The notes below the pieces were generated by a model. That model saw only the letters and a list, made by a program, of their open reading frames with translations, did no database searches and was not told the origin of the DNA. A stretch of DNA of 5,339 nucleotides from an uncultured Collinsella sp. (GTDB lineage Bacteria; Actinomycetota; Coriobacteriia; Coriobacteriales; Coriobacteriaceae), in contig CAUEQX010000122.1 of assembly GCA_959020035.1 (NCBI GenBank), positions 1-5,339 on the forward strand, in the 5' to 3' direction. Made by a program: the position numbers and the translations under genes. Position 1 is the stretch's first letter. Every line of letters begins with the position of its first letter. Shown here in pieces: positions 1 to 5,339 of the stretch.

Positions 1-675
1 CTCATGCGCACGCCCGATTTGGCCGAGAAGATCGTCGAGGCGGCGGTGGGCGCGGCGCACGTGCCCGTGACCGTAAAAATCCGTAAGGGCTTTTACGCCG
101 AAGACCGCAACGCCGCGACGTTTGCCCAGATGCTTGAGGGAGCAGGGGCCGCCGCGGTGGCGGTGCATGGTCGCTGCGCCACGCAGCTCTATACGGGCCA
201 GGCCGATTGGTCGGTCGTCGATGAGGTGGCCGACGCCGTCGAGATTCCCGTTATCGGTTCGGGCGATGTGTTCTCGGCAGAGGACGCTGCTGAGCATCTG
301 CAAAGCTCGGGTGCCAGCGCGGTGTTTATCGCGCGCGGCATCTACGGCAATCCATGGGTGTTCGGCGATGCCCGAGCCCTTGCACTCGATGGCACGCCGG
401 TTCCTTCTCGCTCCTCGGTTGAGCGCCTGGATGCCCTGCGCGAGCACCTGACGCTCACGCACGAGCTGTTGCCGCTCATGTCGCGTGCCCGCACGTACGC
501 AAGCTGGTATCTAAAGGGCATGCCCCATGCTGCCGCCTGGCGCGCTCAGGTGGTGCGTTGCTCCACATACGAGGAGTTCATGGCACTGGTCGATGATATC
601 GAGCACGATGTGGTGGCCTGTGAGGCCGCACTTGCCGCCGGCGAGTCGGTGCCCGCTCATCCGTTGGAGGCCTAA
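1..675 (+). CDS. dusB: tRNA-dihydrouridine synthase, DusB type (5' part missing)
   Basis: FMN enzyme that reduces specific uridines in tRNA to dihydrouridine in the cytoplasm. The reading frame is open from the first base, so the true start lies to the left; the ATG at 4-6 is an internal methionine (the 'LMR.P' stretch of the family). Counting from that Met, visible family motifs are VTVKIRKGF (22-30, with the conserved FMN-site Lys at 25), AVHGR (53-57, conserved His55), a Q-Y-G-ADW stretch after it, IPVIGSGDV and IARGIYGNPWVF, followed by the helical C-terminal domain. About 100-120 residues are missing on the left, including the N-terminal FMN-binding strand and the catalytic Cys of the MNCP-type motif, expected roughly 20 residues upstream of the edge. 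One small departure is HGRC where HGRT is usual. The gene ends two bases before hemW and its last codons carry the hemW ribosome binding site, so the two are probably co-transcribed and coupled. The family is secure; the DusB subtype is likely rather than proven. Confidence 0.9.
   Translation, partial: LMRTPDLAEKIVEAAVGAAHVPVTVKIRKGFYAEDRNAATFAQMLEGAGAAAVAVHGRCATQLYTGQADWSVVDEVADAVEIPVIGSGDVFSAEDAAEHLQSSGASAVFIARGIYGNPWVFGDARALALDGTPVPSRSSVERLDALREHLTLTHELLPLMSRARTYASWYLKGMPHAAAWRAQVVRCSTYEEFMALVDDIEHDVVACEAALAAGESVPAHPLEA
666..670 (+). promoter_or_regulatory. Ribosome binding site of hemW inside the end of dusB
   Basis: GGAGG lies seven bases before the GTG at 678 and overlaps the last sense codons of the upstream gene. 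Its position supports the GTG start and suggests translational coupling between the two genes. Confidence 0.75.
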
Positions 676-677
676 CG

Positions 678-1910
678 GTGGCCGTTACCGCGCTGTACGT
701 GCATGTGCCGTTTTGCGCCCAAAAATGCCGGTACTGTGACTTTGACTCACGCAGTTTTGCTCCGTGCAACATGAGCGTTGCGCTCGATACCTATTTTGAG
801 CAGTTGTATGCGCGCCTCGATGCTTTTGGCGACGCAGGCGCGCTTGCACAGATCCGCACCGTCTATGTTGGCGGCGGCACGCCGTCGCTGGCGGGGGAGC
901 GTTTGGTAGAATTTGCCCGGCGTATCTCTGCGTGGTGCAAGCCTGTTGATTTTACCTGCGAGGCCAATCCCGAATCGCTGACCGCAGAGCTTGCCACTGC
1001 GCTTGCCGGGGTGGGTGTCACGCGCGTCTCTCTGGGCGTGCAAACGCTCGATAACGCCGAACTTACCGCCATCGGCCGCATTCACGATGCCGATCGGGCG
1101 CTCGCTGCCATCACGACGGTCAAGGACGCTGGGCTTGTCGTGTCGTGCGACCTGATGTGCGGCCTTCCCGGGCAGACCGACCTAAGCTGGCAGCGCACAC
1201 TCGATGGCGTGTTGGCGGCGGCGCCGCATCATGTGTCGGTGTACCCGCTCACGCTCGAGGAGGGCACGCCGCTCTATCGCATGGCGTGTCGCGACGAGTC
1301 GCTCGAGCCCGACGAGGATTTTCAGGCTGCATGCATGGATGCGGCGCGTGAGCGCCTGAGTGCGGCCGGCTATCACCCGTATGAGGTGGCAAGCTACGCG
1401 CTCGACGGCCATGAGTGCGCCCACAACATTGCCTATTGGACCGGACAGGGCTATCTGGGTTTGGGCCGCTCTGCCGCCGGTATGCTCGACGCCGAGGATT
1501 TCGATCGCTTGGCCGGGCTGTTTCCCGACGTGCTTGCTCGCGGCGATGCGTATCGCGTGCGCTTGGTGCAACGCGACGATGCCGCGACGACGTTTGATGC
1601 CGAGTATCTGTCGCAGCGCGAGGCGGCGGCCGAGGATTTGATGCTTGCCTGTCGCATGACGCGTGGCATTGGGCCCGATCTGTTGGTTCGCTCGGCAAGC
1701 GTGATCGCTGCAGATGAGTTGGCGGCGGCCTGCGACCGTGCGGTCGAGTTGGGCCTTGCCACCTGGGTGCCCGATCATATTGAAGGACATGCGGGGCGCG
1801 TCACCTCGAAAGACGTTATCGCAGGTCGCGTCCGTGCTCGTTTAGCGCCCACTCACTTGGGCTGGCTCGATGGAAATGTGCTGTTCGAGCTGTTTTGGGG
1901 TCTAGCCTAG
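678..1910 (+). CDS. hemW: HemW-type radical SAM heme chaperone
   Basis: The 410-residue protein belongs to the HemN/HemW radical SAM family. HemW proteins bind a [4Fe-4S] cluster and SAM and are known as heme-delivering chaperones for respiratory enzymes, although many databases still call them coproporphyrinogen III oxidase. The cluster motif is C13-x3-C17-x2-C20 followed by DF. The fourth Cys of true HemN (CX3CX2CXC) is absent, which favours HemW. Further family motifs are HVPFC at the N-terminus, GGGTPS (65-70), RVSLGVQT (116-123) with a following GR-H, DLMCGLPGQT (158-167), VYPLTLEEGTPL, HNIAYW (249-254) and a C-terminal winged-helix-like segment ending THLGWLDGN. The length is within or slightly above the usual 370-400. 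The stretch YLGLGRSAAG (259-268) departs from the usual YLGxGxGAHS. The GTG start follows GGAGG by seven bases, two bases after dusB. Confident in family; HemW rather than HemN is well supported by the Cys pattern. Confidence 0.92.
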   Translation: MAVTALYVHVPFCAQKCRYCDFDSRSFAPCNMSVALDTYFEQLYARLDAFGDAGALAQIRTVYVGGGTPSLAGERLVEFARRISAWCKPVDFTCEANPESLTAELATALAGVGVTRVSLGVQTLDNAELTAIGRIHDADRALAAITTVKDAGLVVSCDLMCGLPGQTDLSWQRTLDGVLAAAPHHVSVYPLTLEEGTPLYRMACRDESLEPDEDFQAACMDAARERLSAAGYHPYEVASYALDGHECAHNIAYWTGQGYLGLGRSAAGMLDAEDFDRLAGLFPDVLARGDAYRVRLVQRDDAATTFDAEYLSQREAAAEDLMLACRMTRGIGPDLLVRSASVIAADELAAACDRAVELGLATWVPDHIEGHAGRVTSKDVIAGRVRARLAPTHLGWLDGNVLFELFWGLA

Positions 1911-1920
1911 GCCGCTCGGG

Positions 1921-1940
1921 TAGAATTACCGCAATATATA
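1921..1940 (+). promoter_or_regulatory. Weak candidate -10 region(s) before the J-domain gene
   Basis: The 58-base gap after hemW is locally A/T-rich and contains TAGAAT (1921-1926) and TATATA (1935-1940), either of which could act as a -10 box. No good -35 box lies 16-18 bases upstream of either, so this is only a possibility; read-through from hemW is equally likely. No CIRCE-like or HAIR-like inverted repeat is visible here. Confidence 0.25.
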
Positions 1941-1953
1941 CGCTGCTGTGAGC

Positions 1954-1960
1954 AGGAGGT
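1954..1960 (+). promoter_or_regulatory. Ribosome binding site fixing the start at 1969
   Basis: AGGAGGT is a near-perfect Shine-Dalgarno site. AGGAGG ends nine bases before the ATG at 1969. It lies inside the longer possible frame that opens with GTG at 1948, so that GTG cannot be the start it serves. The ATG at 1978 would be 18 bases away, which is too far. Confidence 0.85.
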
Positions 1961-1968
1961 TGCCGCGC

Positions 1969-3072
1969 ATGGCGACGATGAACGAAAAAGATTACTACGA
2001 GATTTTGGGTGTCTCCAAGGACGCCACCTCGCGTGATATACAGAAAGCCTTCCAGCAAAAGGCCCGCAAGCTCCATCCGGACGTCAACAAAGAACCGGAT
2101 GCCGAGGAAAAGTTCAAAGAGGTTTCCGAGGCCTATGCTGTGCTTTCGGACGAGCAGAAGCGTGCGCGCTACGACGCCATGCGCTCGGGCAATCCCTTTG
2201 CCGGCGCTCCCACGGCTTCGCCCTATGGCGGCGGTTACGCCGGCAGCGCGGGCTACGGCAATCCCTTTGAGGGCGGCTTTCCCTTTGGTGGCGCCTGGGG
2301 TCAGCCGCGTCGCGGGCAGGCTGCCTATAATCCCGAGAACGGCGCCAACGTGGTCGTCGATATTAAGCTCGACGCCAAGGAGGCCAAGGGCGGTGCCCGC
2401 AAGACCGTCCGCTATACGCGCTTCGATACCTGTGGTCACTGCGGCGGTTCGGGCTCTGTTTCGTCCGAGCATGCACATACCTGTCCGAGCTGCGGCGGTC
2501 GCGGCCACATCGATGTCGACCTGTCCTTTCTGTTTGGTGCCGGCACGTTCCAGTCTGTCTGCCCTGAGTGCGGTGGCTCCGGTAAGGTCGTCGCCGACCC
2601 CTGTCCCGATTGCGGCGGCAGCGGGCGAACCCGTGTGACCTCCGAGCAGACGATTGAGTTTCCCGCCGGCACGCACGATGGCGACGAGGTCCGTATTGGC
2701 GGCATGGGTCACGCCGGCACCAACGGCGCCTCTGGCGGTGATCTGGTCGGTCGGGCCCATGTTGAGGCCGAGCGCCTGGAAGGCAAGGCCCGTACCGGTT
2801 TTTACCTGATGGGCATCGTGGCGCCGTTTTTGGTGCTATCGGCCATCTCGGGCGTGTTCTCGGCCTTTGCCGTGATGTGCTTTATTCCGTTTGCCATGGG
2901 CCTGTTCATGGTGCTGTCGTGCCGCGGGCTGCACCGGCGCCTGGTGTGGTGTACGCGCGGCGCGATGCAGTTTGCCAACGGTTTTGCCAACGGATTTATG
3001 TTTGCGCTCGTGTCGGTTTGGTTTGCGAGCTGCTCGCAACGTGCCATGCTTTCGCCCTACGCAATGCAATAA
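1969..3072 (+). CDS. DnaJ-like co-chaperone with C-terminal membrane segments replacing CTD-II
   Basis: A 367-residue Hsp70 co-chaperone-like protein. J domain: residues 7-69 with HPD at 36-38, so it should stimulate DnaK ATPase. Gly/Phe-rich linker: about 73-117, with two G-N-P-F copies (74-77, 97-100) but no DIF motif. CTD-I: from about 127, interrupted by a zinc domain with four complete CxxCxGxG motifs (Cys 155/158, 172/175, 198/201, 212/215), resuming at IEFPAGTHDGDEVRI and GGDLV (256-260). Alignment by eye with the DnaJ encoded next door holds to about residue 280 and then stops. Residues 277-318 are almost wholly hydrophobic, long enough for two helices. A basic stretch follows (R319, H322, R323, R324, R330), then a third hydrophobic segment (about 339-356). 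By the positive-inside rule the J domain and the basic loop would both face the cytoplasm. CTD-II and the dimerisation tail are absent. Codon bias stays strong to the stop, and no other frame restores CTD-II, so decay by frameshift is unlikely. Its function beyond Hsp70 recruitment is unknown; substrate recruitment to Hsp70 at the membrane is inference. Confidence 0.9.
   Translation: MATMNEKDYYEILGVSKDATSRDIQKAFQQKARKLHPDVNKEPDAEEKFKEVSEAYAVLSDEQKRARYDAMRSGNPFAGAPTASPYGGGYAGSAGYGNPFEGGFPFGGAWGQPRRGQAAYNPENGANVVVDIKLDAKEAKGGARKTVRYTRFDTCGHCGGSGSVSSEHAHTCPSCGGRGHIDVDLSFLFGAGTFQSVCPECGGSGKVVADPCPDCGGSGRTRVTSEQTIEFPAGTHDGDEVRIGGMGHAGTNGASGGDLVGRAHVEAERLEGKARTGFYLMGIVAPFLVLSAISGVFSAFAVMCFIPFAMGLFMVLSCRGLHRRLVWCTRGAMQFANGFANGFMFALVSVWFASCSQRAMLSPYAMQ
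2188..2269 (+). repeat. Two copies of a 13-base repeat in the Gly/Phe linker
   Basis: GGCAATCCCTTTG occurs at 2188-2200 and 2257-2269, in the same frame, encoding G-N-P-F twice in the flexible linker of the J-domain protein. It is probably the remnant of a duplication in low-complexity sequence. Confidence 0.7.
2797..3036 (+). other. Predicted membrane region of the J-domain protein
   Basis: Codons 277-356 of the 1969-3072 gene. The first 42 residues hold no charged residue and read as a helix hairpin: about 277-297, then about 298-318. The basic loop 319-330 contains four Arg and one His. A shorter hydrophobic stretch (FMFALVSVWFASC, 343-355) may be a third helix or a re-entrant segment. 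Boundaries are estimated by eye. Confidence 0.75.
2971..2994 (+). repeat. 12-base tandem duplication encoding FANG-FANG
   Basis: TTTGCCAACGGT (2971-2982) is followed directly by TTTGCCAACGGA (2983-2994), identical at 11 of 12 positions and in frame. It encodes FANGFANG at residues 335-342, just before the last hydrophobic segment of the membrane J-protein. Confidence 0.85.
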
Positions 3073-3103
3073 CATCAAACCCTCTGTTTGCGGCCGGCCC
3101 AGC

Positions 3104-3132
3104 TTGGGTATAGGACGCACTGTGACAATAAT
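3104..3132 (+). promoter_or_regulatory. dnaJ: Candidate sigma-70-type promoter of dnaJ
   Basis: TTGGGT (3104-3109) and AATAAT (3127-3132) are separated by 17 bases. The -10 matches TATAAT at five of six positions; the -35 matches TTGACA only in its first half. It sits in the 81-base gap before dnaJ and would start transcription around 3139, leaving a very short leader. A short inverted repeat, CCCA-GCT-TGGG (3098-3108), overlaps the -35. No CIRCE or HAIR heat-shock operator is visible. Confidence 0.45.
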
Positions 3133-3140
3133 GAAAGTCG

Positions 3141-3146
3141 GAAGGA
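3141..3146 (+). promoter_or_regulatory. Ribosome binding site fixing the dnaJ start at 3154
   Basis: GAAGGA ends seven bases before the GTG at 3154. This selects the start giving the standard DnaJ N-terminus (residues shortly before the DYYEVLGV motif) over a TTG at 3088, which would add 22 residues unlike any J domain. Confidence 0.75.
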
Positions 3147-3153
3147 TTCGGTC

Positions 3154-4302
3154 GTGTCGGAAAATAGGGATTACTACGAGGTGCTTGGCGTCGACAAGGA
3201 TGCCGACGCGCGGACGATTAAGCGCGCGTTTCTAAAGAAGGCCCGTACCGTACACCCGGACGTTTCGGACGACCCCGAGGCCGAGGCTAAGTTCAAAGAG
3301 CTCAACGAGGCATATTCCGTTCTTTCCGATGAGCAGAAGCGTGCTAACTACGACCGTTACGGCACTGCCGACGGCCCCGGTGGCTCCGGCTACGTCGATA
3401 TCAACGATATCTTTGGTGGCATGGGCATGGACGACTTGTTCTCGTCGTTCTTTGGCGGCGGTGCCGGCGGTGGCGCCCGAAATCGCCGTGAGCGTCGTCG
3501 CGGCCGCGATATGGCCATCTCCCTTTCGGTGACCCTTGAGGAGGCGGCACTCGGCTGCAAAAAGACCATCAGCTATGACCGCCTTGCCCCCTGTGAGGAT
3601 TGCAACGGCTCCGGTAGAGCCGAGGGTGCACAGGAAAAGCGGTGCAGCCGCTGCCACGGCACGGGCTATGTCACGACGGTCCAGCGCTCGTTCCTGGGCC
3701 AGGTTCAGTCCTCTTCGCCTTGCCCTGACTGCCACGGCGAGGGCACGGTTATCGACCATCCCTGCGAGACCTGCGACGGTCAGGGCCGCACGCCTTCGCA
3801 TGAAAAGATCGACATCGATATTCCCGCCGGCGTTTCGACCGGTCGCCAGCTGCGCGTGAGCGGCTTTGGCGAGGCAGGCCTTCGCGGCGAGCCCTCGGGC
3901 GACCTGATCGTCAACGTGCGCGTTGCCGACCATGAGCGCTTTAAGCGCAACGGTGATGACCTGTACCTGGTGAGCGATATCTCGATTGCGCAGGCTGCGC
4001 TCGGCTGCGAGATTGAGGTCGAGGGCATTATGCCCGACGAAGTCGTCAAGGTGACGGTCCCCGCCGGTACGCAGTACGGCGACACCGTCAGCGTCAACAA
4101 TTTCGGCATGCCGCGCATCGGCGGTGGCGGCTCACGCGGTCGACTGATCGTGCAGCTGCGCGTGGTCGTCCCCACCAATCTCTCCAACAAGCAGCGCGAG
4201 CTGCTTCGCGCTTTTGCCGACGAGATGGGCGATGACGTCGCTTCCGGTAAGAAGTCGGTAACTGATCGCATCAAGAGCGCTCTCGACGACATCCTCGATT
4301 AA
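3154..4302 (+). CDS. dnaJ: Chaperone protein DnaJ (type I, Hsp40)
   Basis: Cytoplasmic co-chaperone that binds unfolded proteins, hands them to DnaK and stimulates its ATPase. The 382-residue length is normal for the family. Domains in order: J domain 5-69 with HPD at 34-36; Gly/Phe region about 70-108 containing NDIFGG and MDDLF, the DIF/DLF-type motif usual in type I DnaJ; an Arg-rich stretch (109-118); CTD-I starting about 119, with the zinc domain inserted (Cys 147/150, 164/167, 190/193, 204/207, all eight present); CTD-I resuming at DIPAGVSTG; CTD-II including VTVPAGTQYGD and NNFGMPRIGG; and the dimerisation tail after LSNKQRELL. The GTG start is chosen because GAAGGA lies seven bases upstream. 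The neighbour upstream is a membrane-type paralogue; mtaB follows nine bases after the stop and is probably co-transcribed. No dnaK or grpE lies in the window. The dnaJ versus dnaJ2 naming depends on whether another copy sits with dnaK elsewhere. Confidence 0.96.
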   Translation: MSENRDYYEVLGVDKDADARTIKRAFLKKARTVHPDVSDDPEAEAKFKELNEAYSVLSDEQKRANYDRYGTADGPGGSGYVDINDIFGGMGMDDLFSSFFGGGAGGGARNRRERRRGRDMAISLSVTLEEAALGCKKTISYDRLAPCEDCNGSGRAEGAQEKRCSRCHGTGYVTTVQRSFLGQVQSSSPCPDCHGEGTVIDHPCETCDGQGRTPSHEKIDIDIPAGVSTGRQLRVSGFGEAGLRGEPSGDLIVNVRVADHERFKRNGDDLYLVSDISIAQAALGCEIEVEGIMPDEVVKVTVPAGTQYGDTVSVNNFGMPRIGGGGSRGRLIVQLRVVVPTNLSNKQRELLRAFADEMGDDVASGKKSVTDRIKSALDDILD

Positions 4303-4306
4303 GGAG
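4301..4306 (+). promoter_or_regulatory. Ribosome binding site of mtaB overlapping the dnaJ stop
   Basis: AAGGAG overlaps the TAA stop of dnaJ (4300-4302) and ends five bases before the GTG at 4312. This supports that start and coupling of the two genes. Confidence 0.75.
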
Positions 4307-4311
4307 CCCGC

Positions 4312-5339
4312 GTGCTCGCACCTCATATCTCTGTCGTCAACCTCGGCTGCCGTGTCAACCGGGTTGAGTCCGACCGTATCACTGCCGATCTTATGCGCCT
4401 GGGGTTTGCGATGGTGGAGCCTCAGGATGCTGAGCTGATTGTCATTAACACCTGTGCCGTTACGGGCGAGGCCGAGGCCAAGACCCGTAAGGCCGTTCGC
4501 CATGCGCTGGGCTATCCAAACGAGCCCTATGTGGTCGTGACCGGATGCGTGGTCAATCTGCACCCCGAGGAGCTGCTGGAGCTTTCGGACCGCGTGATCG
4601 CCGAGCCGTCCAAGATTGATGTTGCCGAACGCGTCTGCGAGGTGTTGGGCGTTGAGTCCGATAATGTTCCCGCCTGCAGCGACGGCGAGGTGGTCGATGC
4701 ACTCGGTCGCTCGCGTCTGGGCGTGAAGATCCAGGACGGCTGCAACCATCGTTGCACCTATTGTATTGTGTGGAAGGCCCGCGGCCCCGAGCGCTCTGTG
4801 CCGGTCGAGTCCGTGCTCGAGCAGGTTCGCGAGGCCCAGGAGGCCGGCGTGCCCGAGGTGGTGCTGACAGGTGTGAACCTGGGCGCCTACGATGGCAAGA
4901 GCGCGACTGATGAACACGTCGAGATCGATGAGCTGCTCGAGGCGATTATGGAGCGCACGTCTATTCCGCATGTGCGCATTTCCTCGGTCGAGCCCATGGA
5001 TATCTCCGAGTCCCTGCTTAAGGTCATGGCGCGCTATCCGCAGCGCATCGCCCCGTTTTTACACCTGCCCGTGCAGTCCGGCTGCACACGGACGCTGCAT
5101 CGCATGGGCCGTCCCTATAGCGCCGAGGCCTTCGAGGAGACGGTGCGCATGATTCGCACCAACTTGCCTCAGGCGTCCCTTTCGTGCGATGTCATCGTTG
5201 GTTTTCCCGGCGAGACGGACGAGGAGTTTGAGGAGTCGCTGGCGCTGTGCCGCCGCGTGGGCTTTTCGCGTATGCACGTGTTCCGTTACAGCAAACGTCC
5301 TGGTACTCTTGCTGCCGATATGCCCGACCAGGTGCCGCC
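4312..5339 (+). CDS. mtaB: MtaB-type tRNA (t6A37) methylthiotransferase (3' part missing)
   Basis: Radical SAM enzyme that adds a methylthio group to C2 of t6A at position 37 of ANN-decoding tRNAs, giving ms2t6A. The 342 complete codons seen carry the N-terminal UPF0004 domain with its three cluster-binding Cys (C13 in NLGCRVN, C48 in NTCAVT, C79 in TGC) and the radical SAM motif C144-x3-C148-x2-C151. Later motifs are RISSVEP, HLPVQSG (251-257), VGFPGET (296-302) and HVFRYS (322-327) followed by KRPGT. The GCRVN-x-x-ES signature is closer to MtaB than to MiaB (GCQMN) or RimO (GCPKN). After the third Cys the sequence reads IVWKARGPERS, where the family normally has a Pro-Tyr pair before ARG. 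The last part of the barrel and any TRAM domain lie beyond the right edge. The start is GTG, nine bases after dnaJ, with AAGGAG five bases upstream. Family is secure; MtaB is the best subtype. Confidence 0.9.
   Translation, partial: MLAPHISVVNLGCRVNRVESDRITADLMRLGFAMVEPQDAELIVINTCAVTGEAEAKTRKAVRHALGYPNEPYVVVTGCVVNLHPEELLELSDRVIAEPSKIDVAERVCEVLGVESDNVPACSDGEVVDALGRSRLGVKIQDGCNHRCTYCIVWKARGPERSVPVESVLEQVREAQEAGVPEVVLTGVNLGAYDGKSATDEHVEIDELLEAIMERTSIPHVRISSVEPMDISESLLKVMARYPQRIAPFLHLPVQSGCTRTLHRMGRPYSAEAFEETVRMIRTNLPQASLSCDVIVGFPGETDEEFEESLALCRRVGFSRMHVFRYSKRPGTLAADMPDQVP

Noticed and set aside
1948..1968. Upstream GTG as start of the J-domain protein
   Set aside because: The strong AGGAGG lies inside this extension and is correctly spaced for the ATG at 1969; the seven added residues do not resemble a J-protein N-terminus.
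1816..2760. Long open frame on the - strand (314 codons) opposite the end of hemW and the J-domain gene
   Set aside because: It is antisense to well supported coding sequence. Its Ala/Gly/Thr-rich low-complexity protein is the expected shadow of G/C-biased codons, and no family motif is visible.
2797..3072. The tail of the J-domain gene as a frameshifted, decaying CTD-II
   Set aside because: No other frame contains CTD-II motifs. Codon bias stays typical to the stop, and the residues are consistently hydrophobic with a basic loop, as in a real membrane domain.
3088..3153. Upstream TTG as start of dnaJ
   Set aside because: It would add 22 residues unlike any DnaJ and would cover the likely promoter. 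The GTG at 3154 has a better ribosome binding site and gives the standard N-terminus.
3073..3153. Rho-independent terminator after the J-domain gene
   Set aside because: The only inverted repeat (CCCA-GCT-TGGG) has a four-base stem and is not followed by a T run.
1911..3153. CIRCE (HrcA) or HAIR (HspR) heat-shock operators before either dnaJ-like gene
   Set aside because: Both gaps were read for TTAGCACTC-N9-GAGTGCTAA and CTTGAGT-N7-ACTCAAG patterns; none is present even in degraded form.
4132..4971. Open frame on the - strand (279 codons) opposite dnaJ and mtaB
   Set aside because: The + strand carries unmistakable DnaJ and MtaB motifs here. The reverse product shows no recognisable domain.

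Overview
The window looks like ordinary chromosome from a GC-rich actinobacterium, most likely one of the Coriobacteriia (a Collinsella-like gut anaerobe). This guess rests on the strong G/C third-position bias, the frequent GTG starts with good Shine-Dalgarno sites, and the feel of the protein sequences. No database search was possible, so the taxonomy is inference.

All genes lie on the + strand and are tightly packed. From left to right: (1) the last two thirds of a tRNA-dihydrouridine synthase of the DusB type, cut by the left edge; (2) two bases later, hemW, a radical-SAM family heme chaperone once called 'oxygen-independent coproporphyrinogen III oxidase'; (3) a 57-base gap, then an unusual J-domain protein of 367 residues; (4) an 81-base gap with a plausible promoter, then a complete classical type I DnaJ of 382 residues; (5) nine bases later, the first 342 codons of an MtaB-type tRNA methylthiotransferase, cut by the right edge. 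No RNA genes, mobile elements, CRISPR arrays or convincing terminators were seen, and no gene-free stretch exceeds 81 bases.

The most interesting object is the first J-domain gene (1969-3072). It has a normal J domain with HPD, a Gly/Phe-rich linker, all four CxxCxGxG zinc motifs and a recognisable first substrate-binding domain (CTD-I). Where CTD-II and the dimerisation tail should follow, it carries about 80 hydrophobic residues that look like two or three membrane helices. It therefore reads as a membrane-anchored relative of DnaJ, encoded directly upstream of a soluble DnaJ with which it shares about 67% identity over the J domain (42 of 63 positions, counted by eye).

The order hemW ... 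dnaJ ... mtaB recalls the hemW-hrcA-grpE-dnaK-dnaJ-prmA-rsmE-mtaB block of Bacillus-like Firmicutes, but hrcA, grpE, dnaK, prmA and rsmE are absent here and the membrane J-protein fills part of the gap. Together the genes combine tRNA modification (dus, mtaB), heme delivery (hemW) and Hsp70 co-chaperones. Both J-proteins would need a DnaK encoded elsewhere.
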